Shown here one piece after another: positions 1 to 8,245 of a stretch of 64,000 nucleotides of DNA. Made by a program: the position numbers and the translations under genes. Under the pieces are notes generated by a model. The model had not been told where the DNA came from. It did no database searches and worked only from the letters and a program-made list of their open reading frames with translations. Source of the stretch: Devosia sp. FKR38 (lineage in GTDB: Bacteria > Pseudomonadota > Alphaproteobacteria > Rhizobiales > Devosiaceae); contig NZ_STGC01000005.1 in assembly GCF_005222805.1 (NCBI RefSeq), positions 2,127,256 through 2,191,255 of the forward strand, read 5' to 3'. How positions within the stretch are numbered: the first letter of the stretch is position 1; each line of letters begins with the position of its first letter.

Positions 1-282
1 TGCTCCGCCCATCCGATTGGCTCGATCTGGTCCGCCCATCAGGCGCCGGGCGTCCCTGTGCGCCCGGGCGCTGAGGCCGTGCTGATCACGCGCCCCGCCC
101 TGGATGTCAAAGTGACGGCCATCCCGGTTGCAGACGCCGCCTTCGCGCAGGACCTGTTGCAAGGCTTGCCCATTGGCGAGGCCGTGGAGCGCACGCTCAC
201 ACGCCATTCCGGATTTGATTTTGGACGCGCGCTGGCGGGGCTCTGTTCGCTGGGCGCGTTCTCCCAAGCTGTTTTGCCGTAG
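1..282 (+). CDS. BufC/HvfC-type (DUF2063) protein, C-terminal fragment
   Basis: The reading frame is open from the first base, so the gene starts outside the window and only about 93 C-terminal residues are visible. They open with CSAHPIGSIW and run into a small alpha/beta domain ending LCSLGAFSQAVLP. This resembles the C-terminal domain of DUF2063 proteins (HvfC/BufC), which partner a DUF692 MNIO enzyme in modifying cysteine-rich bufferin-type peptides that bind copper. A DoxX gene follows after 14 bp, the usual end of such operons. The precursor peptide and the MNIO enzyme would lie upstream, out of view. The family call rests on the short motif and on context. Confidence 0.6.
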   Translation, partial: CSAHPIGSIWSAHQAPGVPVRPGAEAVLITRPALDVKVTAIPVADAAFAQDLLQGLPIGEAVERTLTRHSGFDFGRALAGLCSLGAFSQAVLP

Positions 283-296
283 GAGGCGGCACGATC

Positions 297-797
297 ATGC
301 TGCACACTATCGGACGTTTCTATCAGCTTGGCGATCGGCTGATTGCCGCCATCCCCGCTTCCCTGGGCCTGCTTGCGCTGCGCTTTGCGCTGGCCATCCC
401 CTTCTGGCGGTCGGGCATGACCAAATGGGACGGGTTCCTCAACCTGTCGAGCGGCGCGCGCTACCTGTTCCAGCAGGAGTTCAAGCTGCATATTTTCGGG
501 CATGCCATTGCCTATCCCTTTCCGCTCACCGCCGCCTTTCTGGCCGGGCTGGGCGAGGTCATCCTGCCGGTGCTGCTGGTCCTGGGGCTGGGCACGCGCT
601 ATGCCGCCCTGGGCATTGTGCTGATGACACTGGTGATCCAGCTCACCATCCCTGATGGCCTGATCAACTTCCACCTCCCCTGGGCCGCCATGGCCCTCGC
701 CCTGATGGCCTTCGGCGGCGGGCGGCTATCGGTCGACGCGCTCGCTAGGGTGATGACCCGACACACTCCAGCCCGGCACGCCGCGCATACCTCGTGA
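297..797 (+). CDS. DoxX family integral membrane protein
   Basis: The protein has 166 aa and about four membrane helices. Near residues 20-45 it has the DoxX signature region (ALRFALAIPFWRSGMTKW), in which a helix ends at a G-x-x-K-W turn. DoxX proteins are small inner-membrane proteins linked to redox and thiol stress, and one commonly ends DUF2282-DUF692-DUF2063 (bufferin) operons. The ATG at 297 lies 14 bp after the stop of the preceding DUF2063 gene, so the two are probably co-transcribed. Its exact biochemical role is unknown. Nothing recognisable lies between 798 and 905. Confidence 0.75.
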   Translation: MLHTIGRFYQLGDRLIAAIPASLGLLALRFALAIPFWRSGMTKWDGFLNLSSGARYLFQQEFKLHIFGHAIAYPFPLTAAFLAGLGEVILPVLLVLGLGTRYAALGIVLMTLVIQLTIPDGLINFHLPWAAMALALMAFGGGRLSVDALARVMTRHTPARHAAHTS

Positions 798-905
798 CCA
801 AACGCACAAAGGGCATGACGGGGATGATCGCAAAGAGGCCAGAAGCGGGGGCGTTCTTCTGCTGTGCCGTCCACGGTGTCCGGAGAGATGCTTCAGCCCC
901 CCAAA

Positions 906-1160
906 TCAGGCGATCTCGCCTTTTCGGTGCATGGCTGTGGCCATGCTCCAGGCGCCATAAGTGGAGACGAGGAATGGCACCGCATAGGTCAATAGCAGCT
1001 TGGGGATACTGAGCGCGGTGCCCGCCAGCATGGCATCGCCTTGATTGATCAGGTTCAGTGCAGTCCCAACGATGACTGCGACGACTGCAGACTGCGCCAT
1101 GACCCTTCTGCTGAGGGCAAGTTTTAGCGCGCTTGGTTGCTTCTCATCGATACCTGACAT
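906..1160 (-). CDS. nrtS: NrtS-like small membrane protein (nitrate/nitrite transport)
   Basis: The protein has 84 aa with two membrane helices. The motifs NLINQGDAML and LLTYAVPFLVSTYGAW match the short NrtS family, reported in cyanobacteria and proteobacteria as a two-helix nitrate/nitrite transport protein. It is transcribed away from the EAL gene on the other strand, with about 100 bp between them. A nitrite-permeable protein would fit an island carrying a nitrite reductase, but no TTG-N8-CAA box is visible in front of it, so co-regulation is not shown. Recognition is from motif memory. Confidence 0.65.
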   Translation of the reverse strand: MSGIDEKQPSALKLALSRRVMAQSAVVAVIVGTALNLINQGDAMLAGTALSIPKLLLTYAVPFLVSTYGAWSMATAMHRKGEIA

Positions 1161-1259
1161 GCCTCGCCCCTTTGGAACTGCTGCTTCACGTTGTCGTGCT
1201 GCTTAACCGATTGAAAGTCTCTGCAGCCTAATTCTTGTTACGGAAATGCGGAGCTGGCC

Positions 1260-2864
1260 GTGGCAGTCACGATAGCGAGGAGAAGTTACCGTGCTGTTCT
1301 GAGCGCCCTGGTTGTGGTGAGCTCGGCGCTGGCTTTTGCCTGGGCGGGGTGGGCCGGGCTGGAGAACCTTCGCGCCCAACGCAACCTCGCACAACTCGAG
1401 GAACTGAGCGGTCAACTGCTGCAACGTGCCGAATTGGCGATTGACTACGCGGTCATCACGCTTGGAGACTATACAGCGCCCAGCAACGACCTGTGCAATA
1501 TCGACGCGCTCCGAGCCCTCAGACAGCAGACGTTTATTCGCGGCGCCATCAAGGACATCGCTGTGCTGGCGCCGGATGGGCAATTGATGTGTTCCACAGC
1601 GCCCGTCCAGTTCGACTTGTTGACGTCCGGGAGTGCCCGGGTGCCAGAGTATGAATCGCGCAACGCATCCATAGTGCTGCAACCAAGCCATACCGAGGGA
1701 AGCGGGCTCTTTCGCGTCCTCTGGCGCATTGGCGGGACGCATTCGATTGCGGCTACGCTCAATATCGACATGCTGATGTTTGATATTTTCCCCGCGCAAT
1801 TGCGGGACGAGGCACTCGCCGAAATCCGCATTGGCCCGCAAGACGTGGTCGCACGCTTTGGCGATGTGGCGAGCACAGCGCCCAACGAGACCGCCCGGGC
1901 CTTTTCGGCAACCTCGGATCGCTACCCGGTCAGCGTCGCATTGGCCACCAGCGAAGGCAGCCTTCGCAACTGGAATCCTTGGCCCTTGGCCCCAGTACTG
2001 GCCATCGGGGCCACCGCCGGCGCGATAATCGGGTTGCTGGCCGCCCAAACCTTCATGCGGCCACCCAGCCCGGTGGATGCCTTGCGGTCGGCCATACGCC
2101 GGGGCGAACTGGTTCCCTATTATCAGCCGATCTTTGAACTGGCGACGTCTCGCATTGTCGGCTGCGAAGTCTTGGTGCGCTGGCGGCGGCGGGACGGCGA
2201 ACTGGTTTTTCCCGACCGCTTCATTCCCATTGCTGAAGCAAGCGGCCTTATCGTCCCGATGACGGAGCGGCTTGTGGCACAGGCGCTGACCGAGATGGCG
2301 CCGCTTCTGTTCGACAGGCCCGATTTCAAGATTGCCTTCAATATCGATCCGGCCCACTTCGCTCAGCCTGGGTTTCTTGAGGCACTTGATCAAATCGTCG
2401 CTCAGGCCGGATCGTCCAAGAGCTGTATCGTTCTCGAGCTAACCGAGCGTAGCGCCTTTCCTGACATGAAACAGGCTGTCGCTGTGACCATCGAGGCCCG
2501 CAAGCGCGGCTACCGCATTTCGCTGGACGATACCGGCGCTGGCCATAATGGCCTGGGGCACATTCAAGACCTCAGCCCGGACATCATCAAGATCGACAAG
2601 AAGTTTGTTGACGTCGCTGGCACGGCCGAAGCCGCAGATGCCATAATTGAGGTGTTGGTGAAACTTGGGCAGCGCATGGGCGCAGTGATGGTCGCCGAGG
2701 GCATTGAGACCGAAGACCAAAGGGCAGCGCTGGCAATCGCAGGCGTCGCCCAGGGCCAAGGTTACCTGGTATCCAGACCGGTGCCCCTGGCTGCATTCCG
2801 CGCCTTGATCCGCGACCACGAGCTTCTCGCGCAGGTGACCACCAGGGATCCGCAAATGGCTTAG
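1260..2864 (+). CDS. CSS-motif/EAL-domain cyclic-di-GMP phosphodiesterase
   Basis: The 534-aa membrane protein has one N-terminal helix (about 10-30), a periplasmic sensor with the paired cysteines of the CSS type (around LCNID and LMCSTAP), a second helix near 240-260, and an EAL domain to the C-terminus. EAL hallmarks present are YYQPIFEL, GCEVLVRW (EVL in place of EAL), LELTER, LDDTGAG, IKIDKKF and VAEGIET, so hydrolysis of c-di-GMP to pGpG is expected. CSS proteins sense periplasmic redox through the cysteine pair (family knowledge). Translation starts at a GTG with GGAG six bases upstream. The gene stands alone. Confidence 0.85.
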   Translation: MAVTIARRSYRAVLSALVVVSSALAFAWAGWAGLENLRAQRNLAQLEELSGQLLQRAELAIDYAVITLGDYTAPSNDLCNIDALRALRQQTFIRGAIKDIAVLAPDGQLMCSTAPVQFDLLTSGSARVPEYESRNASIVLQPSHTEGSGLFRVLWRIGGTHSIAATLNIDMLMFDIFPAQLRDEALAEIRIGPQDVVARFGDVASTAPNETARAFSATSDRYPVSVALATSEGSLRNWNPWPLAPVLAIGATAGAIIGLLAAQTFMRPPSPVDALRSAIRRGELVPYYQPIFELATSRIVGCEVLVRWRRRDGELVFPDRFIPIAEASGLIVPMTERLVAQALTEMAPLLFDRPDFKIAFNIDPAHFAQPGFLEALDQIVAQAGSSKSCIVLELTERSAFPDMKQAVAVTIEARKRGYRISLDDTGAGHNGLGHIQDLSPDIIKIDKKFVDVAGTAEAADAIIEVLVKLGQRMGAVMVAEGIETEDQRAALAIAGVAQGQGYLVSRPVPLAAFRALIRDHELLAQVTTRDPQMA

Positions 2865-3221
2865 CCACTGGCATGTGCGCCTCCTCTGGTGCTGGCGATG
2901 ACCACTACTATGTCTTGTCAACGTCAGCTTTGGCCCCAGGTCCAGCCAAAACCAGCCATTCCGCTAACGGCCCCATTCTTGCCGTTGCCCGGGTCCTGTT
3001 GAACGACGGAAATGGGGCCGGTAGCGGCCTGTCTGCTTTTGGCTGAGCGGGATCAGAAAGCGGACCAAAGTCGTGCGTAGCTCGCGACTTGCACAGGTCT
3101 TTTTCGAGCAAACGCTGAACGCTCCGGTAGATGTTGCGCCGCCGCACTGATCTTTGGCGAGTTTGCGCTGCCGCAACGAAGGGTCGAGGAGAGCATGGTG
3201 CGTTCCGCCTCGGAGTAAGCC
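2865..3221. other. Intergenic stretch, no gene seen
   Basis: These 357 bp between the EAL gene and the next membrane protein have short overlapping open frames on both strands. None has a convincing start, ribosome binding site or recognisable protein. No TTG-N8-CAA box was seen. It may hold the promoter of the following gene. Confidence 0.5.
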
Positions 3222-3878
3222 ATGTCGAAACACCCTCAATCACGCCCGCCCTCGCAAAGGGGCCGTCAACTACACCTGGACCCGGCGAGCGTGGCGGTGA
3301 CTGGTTGCTGTGGTGCGGGCTTCCTTGCGCTCGCCGCGGCCATGGCCCGGTTCGGACAGGTTGAAAGCGTGGGGCCTGCGGTTGGTGGCAATGTAGCCGT
3401 CGCCCTGTTCGCTGCCATGCTTGCCTTGTACCCCAACCGGCGATTGAGCTTTCCATCCTTGATCGCCCTGGCGCCAGTTGGCATCGGTGGATTGGCCATG
3501 GCCCTGATGTCGGCTGCGGCAACTGCCGCCGGTCCTCAGGCAGTCTTGTCCGGCCTCCGAAGCGCTGGCATCGTGGCCGTCATAGCCATGAGTTTTCCCG
3601 CATCGAGCAGATTTGGCAACGTGCTGGTCGGGACATTGACCATCGGCGCCGCCCTGGCAGGTCTGGGGCTGGGTACTATCGCTTCCGCGCCAGATCAAGA
3701 CTGGACCTTGGCAAGGGAGCTGACCTTCTCCGCCTGGCTGCTGGTAACCGCCCTTGGATTGTCCCATCGAGCCCGTCCCGAACGCGGGGCCAACGTCGGG
3801 GACGACCGCGATGCACCGCCGCCCGAGGCGCTCTTCATCCCGCTCGATGTCCAGATGCGCGGCGACCGAGTGCGCTGA
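3222..3878 (+). CDS. Hydrophobic membrane protein of unknown function
   Basis: The 218-aa product has about five or six hydrophobic segments rich in Ala, Gly and Leu (for example GFLALAAAMARFG, VGGNVAVALFAAMLAL and TLTIGAALAGLGLG). A charged tail is rich in Arg and Pro. I recognise no family. The hydrophobic pattern favours this frame over the long open frames on the opposite strand. It lies 33 bp upstream of pdxH on the same strand and may be co-transcribed with it. Nothing in the sequence indicates a function. Confidence 0.5.
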   Translation: MSKHPQSRPPSQRGRQLHLDPASVAVTGCCGAGFLALAAAMARFGQVESVGPAVGGNVAVALFAAMLALYPNRRLSFPSLIALAPVGIGGLAMALMSAAATAAGPQAVLSGLRSAGIVAVIAMSFPASSRFGNVLVGTLTIGAALAGLGLGTIASAPDQDWTLARELTFSAWLLVTALGLSHRARPERGANVGDDRDAPPPEALFIPLDVQMRGDRVR

Positions 3879-3911
3879 AGCCGTAACATCGTCACTTCAA
3901 GAGGACACACC

Positions 3912-4550
3912 TTGTCACAAGCATTTGCCGGAACCGTCGACTCGATCTTCATTGCCCGAGGCGAAAGCTCTCAGGATGACCCCTTGTTCACCCTGGAACG
4001 CTGGCTGCGGGAGGCGAGGGCTGCAATCGGATTCGCGGCCAACGCCATGGCCCTGGCCAGCGTAGGCTCAAGCGGCGATCCGGACGTCAGGGTGGTCCTG
4101 CTTCAGGCGATACGGCACGGCGAACTGGTGTTTTTCACCAACCTGGACAGTCCCAAGGGTCGACAATTGCTTCAGTCCGGCAAGGCGGCCCTCTGTTTCT
4201 ACTGGCCTGAAATGGGCAGGCAAGTCCGGGTCCGAGGCAGAGCCGCCCTGGTGGAGGAGCCCTTTGCGGATGAATACTTCGCCACGCGTCCTCGCGGCTC
4301 GCAGATCGGTGCACATGCTTCTGCACAATCGACGGTCATCGCGAGCAGGTCAGCCTTGCTGGACCGTGTCAGTGCGATTGATGCCAGGTATGCCGGTATC
4401 GTTCCGCGGCCATCATGGTGGTCAGGCTTTTGCGTCAAGCCTGCAGAAATCGAGTTCTGGGAAGATGGGGTCGACAGGCTTCATGATCGCCTGCTGTTCA
4501 GCCGGTCTGAAGCGGACGGAGCCTGGTCTGCCTCGCGCCTTTCGCCCTGA
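3912..4550 (+). CDS. pdxH: Pyridoxamine 5'-phosphate oxidase family (PdxH-like)
   Basis: The 212-aa protein has the FMN-binding split-barrel of PdxH. Visible segments include DPDVRVVLLQAI, ELVFFTNLDSPKG, ALCFYWPEMGRQVRVRG and the C-terminal PSWWSGFCVKPAEIEFW followed by RLHDRLLFSR. The C-terminal W-x-G-(F/Y) and R-L-H-D-R pattern is typical of true PdxH, which oxidises PNP/PMP to PLP with FMN and oxygen. Translation starts at TTG (3912), with GAGGA about nine bases upstream. An oxygen-using oxidase inside an anaerobic cluster is a little odd. It may be a second copy of a chromosomal pdxH. Confidence 0.85.
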   Translation: MSQAFAGTVDSIFIARGESSQDDPLFTLERWLREARAAIGFAANAMALASVGSSGDPDVRVVLLQAIRHGELVFFTNLDSPKGRQLLQSGKAALCFYWPEMGRQVRVRGRAALVEEPFADEYFATRPRGSQIGAHASAQSTVIASRSALLDRVSAIDARYAGIVPRPSWWSGFCVKPAEIEFWEDGVDRLHDRLLFSRSEADGAWSASRLSP

Positions 4551-4568
4551 CCCGTTCGACTGTGCTGG

Positions 4569-4596
4569 CCTCCACCGCTCGAGTGGGCGGTGGAGG
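4569..4596. terminator. Hairpin between convergent pdxH and DUF2249 genes
   Basis: A perfect 10-bp stem, CCTCCACCGC paired with GCGGTGGAGG, has an 8-base loop and lies between two genes that point at each other. There is no clear T-run on either strand, so it may act as a bidirectional terminator or an RNA-stability hairpin. Confidence 0.5.
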
Positions 4597-4609
4597 AGAG
4601 AGTGCAGCA

Positions 4610-4861
4610 CTAGGCTGCCGTGCGCGTCACGCGAACCTGCCACACTTCGGGTCCCTGTTGTTCGTAGGTCCATTCGAACGTATCGGGATATTCGGCGGCG
4701 AACTGGTAGTGTAGCGGCTTGGGGTCGTGGTCGTTGACGATCAGGAACGCCTCGCCGGCATTCAGGTTCTGGAAGGTGTTGAAGATCATCGGGTGACGCA
4801 GGCGCGGGGCGATCGTTCGGACATCGATGATTGTTTCGCTGGACTGGCAGTCGCTGCACAT
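4610..4861 (-). CDS. DUF2249 domain protein
   Basis: This 83-aa protein begins MCSDCQSSETIIDVRTIAPR and contains the DUF2249 core (a TusA-like fold), including HPMIFNTFQNLNAGEAF, LIVNDHDPKPLHYQ and EYPDTFEWTYEQQGPEVW. The N-terminal C-x-x-C could bind metal or act in redox. DUF2249 proteins are frequent beside hemerythrin, NnrS and nitrite/NO reductase genes, but their biochemistry is not established. It diverges from hemN across a 300-bp region carrying a TTGCG-N4-CGCAA dyad. A second, double-DUF2249 protein is encoded at 15062-15571. Confidence 0.75.
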   Translation of the reverse strand: MCSDCQSSETIIDVRTIAPRLRHPMIFNTFQNLNAGEAFLIVNDHDPKPLHYQFAAEYPDTFEWTYEQQGPEVWQVRVTRTAA

Positions 4862-5026
4862 TGGAAATCTACCTCTTGGTTGCCGCAACGCGGTTGCACG
4901 GCGGCTGGTTGACGAGTTCGAGCCATACGGCCCGATGGTTCGCAACCTCGGCTTTGGCGTCTAGGACGGTTCGTTTCCGGAGGTGGGCGAACCGGCCTGA
5001 CCTAGACGAGTGAACGATTGTCGTCT

Positions 5027-5040
5027 TTGCGTCAGCGCAA
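5027..5040. promoter_or_regulatory. FNR/NnrR-type box upstream of hemN
   Basis: TTGCGTCAGCGCAA is a perfect dyad of the TTG-N8-CAA type. It lies 125 bp before the hemN start and about 165 bp before the divergent DUF2249 start. A class II promoter here would start transcription near 5075. Confidence 0.7.
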
Positions 5041-5164
5041 GGTCTGGCCGGCGGCCCACGGACAGGATCGGGGTCAGAATTGCTGCAGAGCAAAGAAGCC
5101 TGGACGGGCTCGGATCATACAACAAGCTGAGGGCCACGCCGGCAAAGGTCTGATGGAGGTCTTG

Positions 5165-6520
5165 ATGACGCTTGATGCGCGGGAACTGGTGGAGCGTTAT
5201 TCGGGTCCGGTGCCGCGATACACCAGCTACCCTACGGCACCGCATTTCCACGATGGCATTGATTCCGCCGCCTACGGCCAGTGGCTCGATGCACTCCCCT
5301 CCGACGCGACGATTTCACTCTACCTGCACATACCCTATTGTGATCGCCTGTGCTGGTTCTGTGGATGCCACACCAAGCACACGCTCCGCTATGAGCCGGT
5401 GGCGGCCTACCTGCTGGCGCTCTATCAGGAGATTGAATGGGTCGCCCGGAGACTGGGTGGGCGCGGCCGGGTCACAGCCATCCACCTTGGCGGCGGCTCG
5501 CCCACACTTCTCACCCCGCTGGATCTGGGTGTTCTCAAGCAGAAACTGTCAACAGCGTTTCATATCGATCCGTTTGCCCAGATCAGCATCGAGATCGACC
5601 CGAACGACCTCGATGACGGGCGCTATGACGCCATGGCGCAGTTCGGTCTCAACCGGGCCAGCATCGGGGTGCAGGACTTCGATCCGCGCGTCCAGAAAGC
5701 CATCAACCGCATGCAGACCTACGAGCAGACCAGTGCGGTGGTCGATGCCATGCGTTTGCGTGGTGTCGCGTCGGTGAACCTTGACCTGCTCTATGGACTG
5801 CCCTTCCAGGATGAGGCCGGTCTGGCAAACACGGTGAACCTGGCGTTGACCTTGGCACCGAATCGGGTGGCCCTGTTCGGCTATGCCCATGTGCCCTGGA
5901 TGAAGACACACCAGAAGATGATCCCTGAAGCGGCCCTGCCGGATAGATATGCCAGGTTCAGGCAGGCAGGACTCGCAGCGGATCTCATGTCGAGTGCGGG
6001 ACTGGAGCCCGTCGGCTTCGACCATTTTGCCCGTGCCGATGATCGACTGGCGCAGGCGAGCCGCCTGGGCCGGCTGAAGCGGAACTTTCAGGGTTATACC
6101 GACGACGCCGCTGACGCTCTGATCGGGCTGGGCGCATCGGCCATCGGGCGCCTGCCGCAGGGATACGTCCAGAACCTGACGCCGACCGGCGCCTATTGCG
6201 ACGCCGTGCTTGCCGGAAGCGGTGCGACCGTACGTGGGATTGCTCTGACGCCCGACGATCGATTGCGGGCGGATGCCATCGCCGCTCTGCTCTGTACCTT
6301 CCGCTTGCGTCCGGCCGACCTCGCCGATCACGGCCCGGCGGGGGATCGGTTGATGGAGGAGGCGGCAGCGCATGCGCAAGGCGATAGTGACGCGCTGACC
6401 AGGATAGAGGGAGACGTCTTCGCCGTGACCGAAAGGGGCCGTCCCTTCATCAGGACCATCGCCTCACGGTTTGATGCCTATCTGGGGCGCAATGCCGCCC
6501 GGCATTCAGCCGCCGTCTAG
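5165..6520 (+). CDS. hemN: Oxygen-independent coproporphyrinogen III oxidase
   Basis: This 451-aa radical-SAM enzyme carries the N-terminal PRYTSYPTAPHF signature and the cluster motif YCDRLCWFCGC, giving C-x3-C-x2-C. It also has HLGGGSPTLL and the later GFDHFA region typical of HemN. It decarboxylates coproporphyrinogen III to protoporphyrinogen IX without O2, feeding heme to the cbb3 oxidase and the heme PAS kinase in this region. The ATG at 5165 gives the usual N-terminus; an in-frame ATG at 5153 is possible. The TTGCG dyad at 5027 suggests anaerobic induction. The 3' end overlaps the convergent small gene by 15 bp. Confidence 0.95.
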   Translation: MTLDARELVERYSGPVPRYTSYPTAPHFHDGIDSAAYGQWLDALPSDATISLYLHIPYCDRLCWFCGCHTKHTLRYEPVAAYLLALYQEIEWVARRLGGRGRVTAIHLGGGSPTLLTPLDLGVLKQKLSTAFHIDPFAQISIEIDPNDLDDGRYDAMAQFGLNRASIGVQDFDPRVQKAINRMQTYEQTSAVVDAMRLRGVASVNLDLLYGLPFQDEAGLANTVNLALTLAPNRVALFGYAHVPWMKTHQKMIPEAALPDRYARFRQAGLAADLMSSAGLEPVGFDHFARADDRLAQASRLGRLKRNFQGYTDDAADALIGLGASAIGRLPQGYVQNLTPTGAYCDAVLAGSGATVRGIALTPDDRLRADAIAALLCTFRLRPADLADHGPAGDRLMEEAAAHAQGDSDALTRIEGDVFAVTERGRPFIRTIASRFDAYLGRNAARHSAAV

Positions 6521-6766
6521 CCAATCCCTGGCGTCGTGGATGTCGAGCCGGATGGCCGGACTGGTGAGCAGGATATCCAGCAAGCGGCGTTCCGACTCTG
6601 TGGGGAGCATCAGAATGAGCTTGCACGCAGAAGCACCATAGGCACTGGCTGGCTCGATCCGCATAGCGGCTACATCGACGCCCTGGCCAACGAGCAGGAT
6701 CCAGGCCTCGTCGGCCTCGGCGCGACTTCGGAAATAGGCGACCGCGACCCGATGGGGCTGGGGCAT
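6506..6766 (-). CDS. Small DUF2007-like protein
   Basis: The 86-aa cytoplasmic protein (PHRVAVAYFRSRAEADEAWI, then LLVGQGVDVAAMRI) has the beta-alpha-beta look of DUF2007 'putative signal transducing' proteins, which begin with a strand and a helix containing A-E-A. It lies 7 bp downstream of the FixK/FNR-type regulator gene on the same strand and is probably co-transcribed with it. Its tail overlaps the end of convergent hemN by 15 bp. The family match is tentative and no function can be assigned. Confidence 0.55.
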   Translation of the reverse strand: MPQPHRVAVAYFRSRAEADEAWILLVGQGVDVAAMRIEPASAYGASACKLILMLPTESERRLLDILLTSPAIRLDIHDARDWLDGG

Positions 6767-6773
6767 TCTGGCC

Positions 6774-7442
6774 TCAATGAACAGAAGGGTCGCTCTCGGC
6801 GAGTTGGGTCAGCCGCTCGATGTCGCGGATGACGAAGCAGCCGCGGCTTGGCAGATCGACAATGCCACGGACCTTGAGCTTGGTCATGTTCCGGCTGACG
6901 GTTTCGATAGTCAGGCCGAGATGGTCTGCGATGTCGGCGCGGCACATGGGCAGTGCGATGCGCTCGTCATTGGCCAGCTTGCCGGTCCTGCGGGCCAGGG
7001 ACATCAGGAAGCCCGCAATCCGCTCCATGGCCGATTTCCGGCACAGCAGGACGGAAAGGTCATGCATGGCACCGATTTCCGCCGCCGCCATCGCGATCAG
7101 GCGACTCGCGAGTTCGGGCCTGACGCTCACGGCGGCCAGCATCTCGCCCTGGGTGGAGATTTCAACGCGCGCCGGCGTCAGGGCGTCGCAATCGAAGCGA
7201 TAGCTTGCCCCGTGGCCCAGCCCGATAATGTCGCCGGGATAGGCGAAGCCCACCACCTGCCGGCGTCCATCGGGAAAGACCTTGGTGGCGCGGAACACAC
7301 CGCATACCACCTCGAAGAGCGCGCCCGCCTGGTCACCTTCGTGAAACAGGACTGTGGTGGCGCCAACGACACGCCCCAGGTTGGTCTGGGCGCGGCTGTG
7401 ATCTTGACCGGTAGGAGCGGCGGCGTTGGGGAAGAGGTACAT
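6774..7442 (-). CDS. Crp/FNR family regulator, FixK-like
   Basis: This 222-aa regulator has a cyclic-nucleotide-binding-like barrel (about residues 25-125), a long dimer helix and a C-terminal winged helix with DIADHLGLTIETVSRNMTKL. The recognition helix E-T-V-S-R is the FNR-type version that reads TTGAT half-sites. Only a few scattered cysteines (C47, C85, C134, C167, C202) are present and no N-terminal cysteine cluster, so it is more like FixK than an Fe-S FNR. It is divergent from the OmpR-type regulator and close to the FixL-like kinase. It is a candidate reader of the TTGAT-type boxes at ccoN and hemerythrin. No box lies in its own promoter. Confidence 0.85.
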   Translation of the reverse strand: MYLFPNAAAPTGQDHSRAQTNLGRVVGATTVLFHEGDQAGALFEVVCGVFRATKVFPDGRRQVVGFAYPGDIIGLGHGASYRFDCDALTPARVEISTQGEMLAAVSVRPELASRLIAMAAAEIGAMHDLSVLLCRKSAMERIAGFLMSLARRTGKLANDERIALPMCRADIADHLGLTIETVSRNMTKLKVRGIVDLPSRGCFVIRDIERLTQLAESDPSVH

Positions 7443-7540
7443 GGGTCAGCTCGGTTCTACCTAGGGCGGAATGGAATTGACCATGGCAAGGTAATCGGCC
7501 TATCCGATGATTGTAACCAATTGTAACGGCGGACAATCCG

Positions 7541-8245
7541 ATGCCGGAGAGCCAGCAGCACATTCTGGTTGTCGATGACGACGCACAAATTCGTCGCATG
7601 CTGCGCCGGAGCCTCGAAGAGGAAGGCTACCGCGTTACCGAATCGGCCGATGGCTCGGATGTGGACCTGGCGGTCCGCTCCGGCGTCCACCTGGTCACAC
7701 TCGATCTCAACCTGGGACGCGCGGATGGGCTGTCGGTCGCCCGCCAGCTGCGGCAGATGTCCAATGTTCCGATCATCATGATCACCGGGAAAGGGGACAT
7801 GATCGATCGCATTGTCGGGTTGGAGATCGGGGCGGATGACTACATAGCCAAGCCCTTTCATCTGCGCGAGGTGCTGGCGCGCATCCGCAGCGTCCTGCGC
7901 CGGAGCAGCAACGCGCCCGCCCAGGCGACAACGGTCGTGAGGTTTGACGGCTTTGTGCTGGACCCGGCCCGGCGCGCGCTTACCGGACCCGACGGGGACA
8001 TAGCGCTGACCAGTGGCGAGTTCGATCTGCTGGCTGTTTTCGTCGGCAACGCCCATGTGGTTCTGAACCGGGACAGGATCATGGACCTGCTCAAGGGACA
8101 CGATTGGTCGCCCAACGATCGCAGCATCGACAATCAGGTGGCGCGCCTGCGAAAGCTGATCGAGCCCGACACCCGAAATCCCCAGCTCATCAAGACCGTG
8201 CGCGGCGCGGGCTACTGCTTTACCCCTCAGCGCCTGGACCGGTAG
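7541..8245 (+). CDS. OmpR/PhoB-family response regulator
   Basis: This 234-aa protein has a receiver domain (ILVVDDDAQIRRML, phospho-acceptor D in VTLDLNLGRADG, K in IAKPFHLREVL) and a C-terminal winged helix ending DNQVARLRKLIEPD, then [11 protein letters not shown]. It converges on the hybrid kinase gene, overlapping it by 26 bp, so the two are probably partners even though they are on opposite strands. FixL normally signals to FixJ (NarL-type), so an OmpR-type partner for a FixL-like sensor would be unusual. It is divergent from the FixK-like gene, a plausible target. Confidence 0.85.
   Translation: MPESQQHILVVDDDAQIRRMLRRSLEEEGYRVTESADGSDVDLAVRSGVHLVTLDLNLGRADGLSVARQLRQMSNVPIIMITGKGDMIDRIVGLEIGADDYIAKPFHLREVLARIRSVLRRSSNAPAQATTVVRFDGFVLDPARRALTGPDGDIALTSGEFDLLAVFVGNAHVVLNRDRIMDLLKGHDWSPNDRSIDNQVARLRKLIEPDTRNPQLIKTVRGAGYCFTPQRLDR

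Noticed and set aside
1203..2393. Open frame of 396 aa on the minus strand across the EAL gene
   Set aside because: Antisense to a clear CSS-EAL protein and without recognisable motifs.
7477..7489. TTGACCATGGCAA between the FixK-like gene and the OmpR regulator
   Set aside because: The spacing is TTG-N7-CAA, one base too short for the FNR/NnrR outline.
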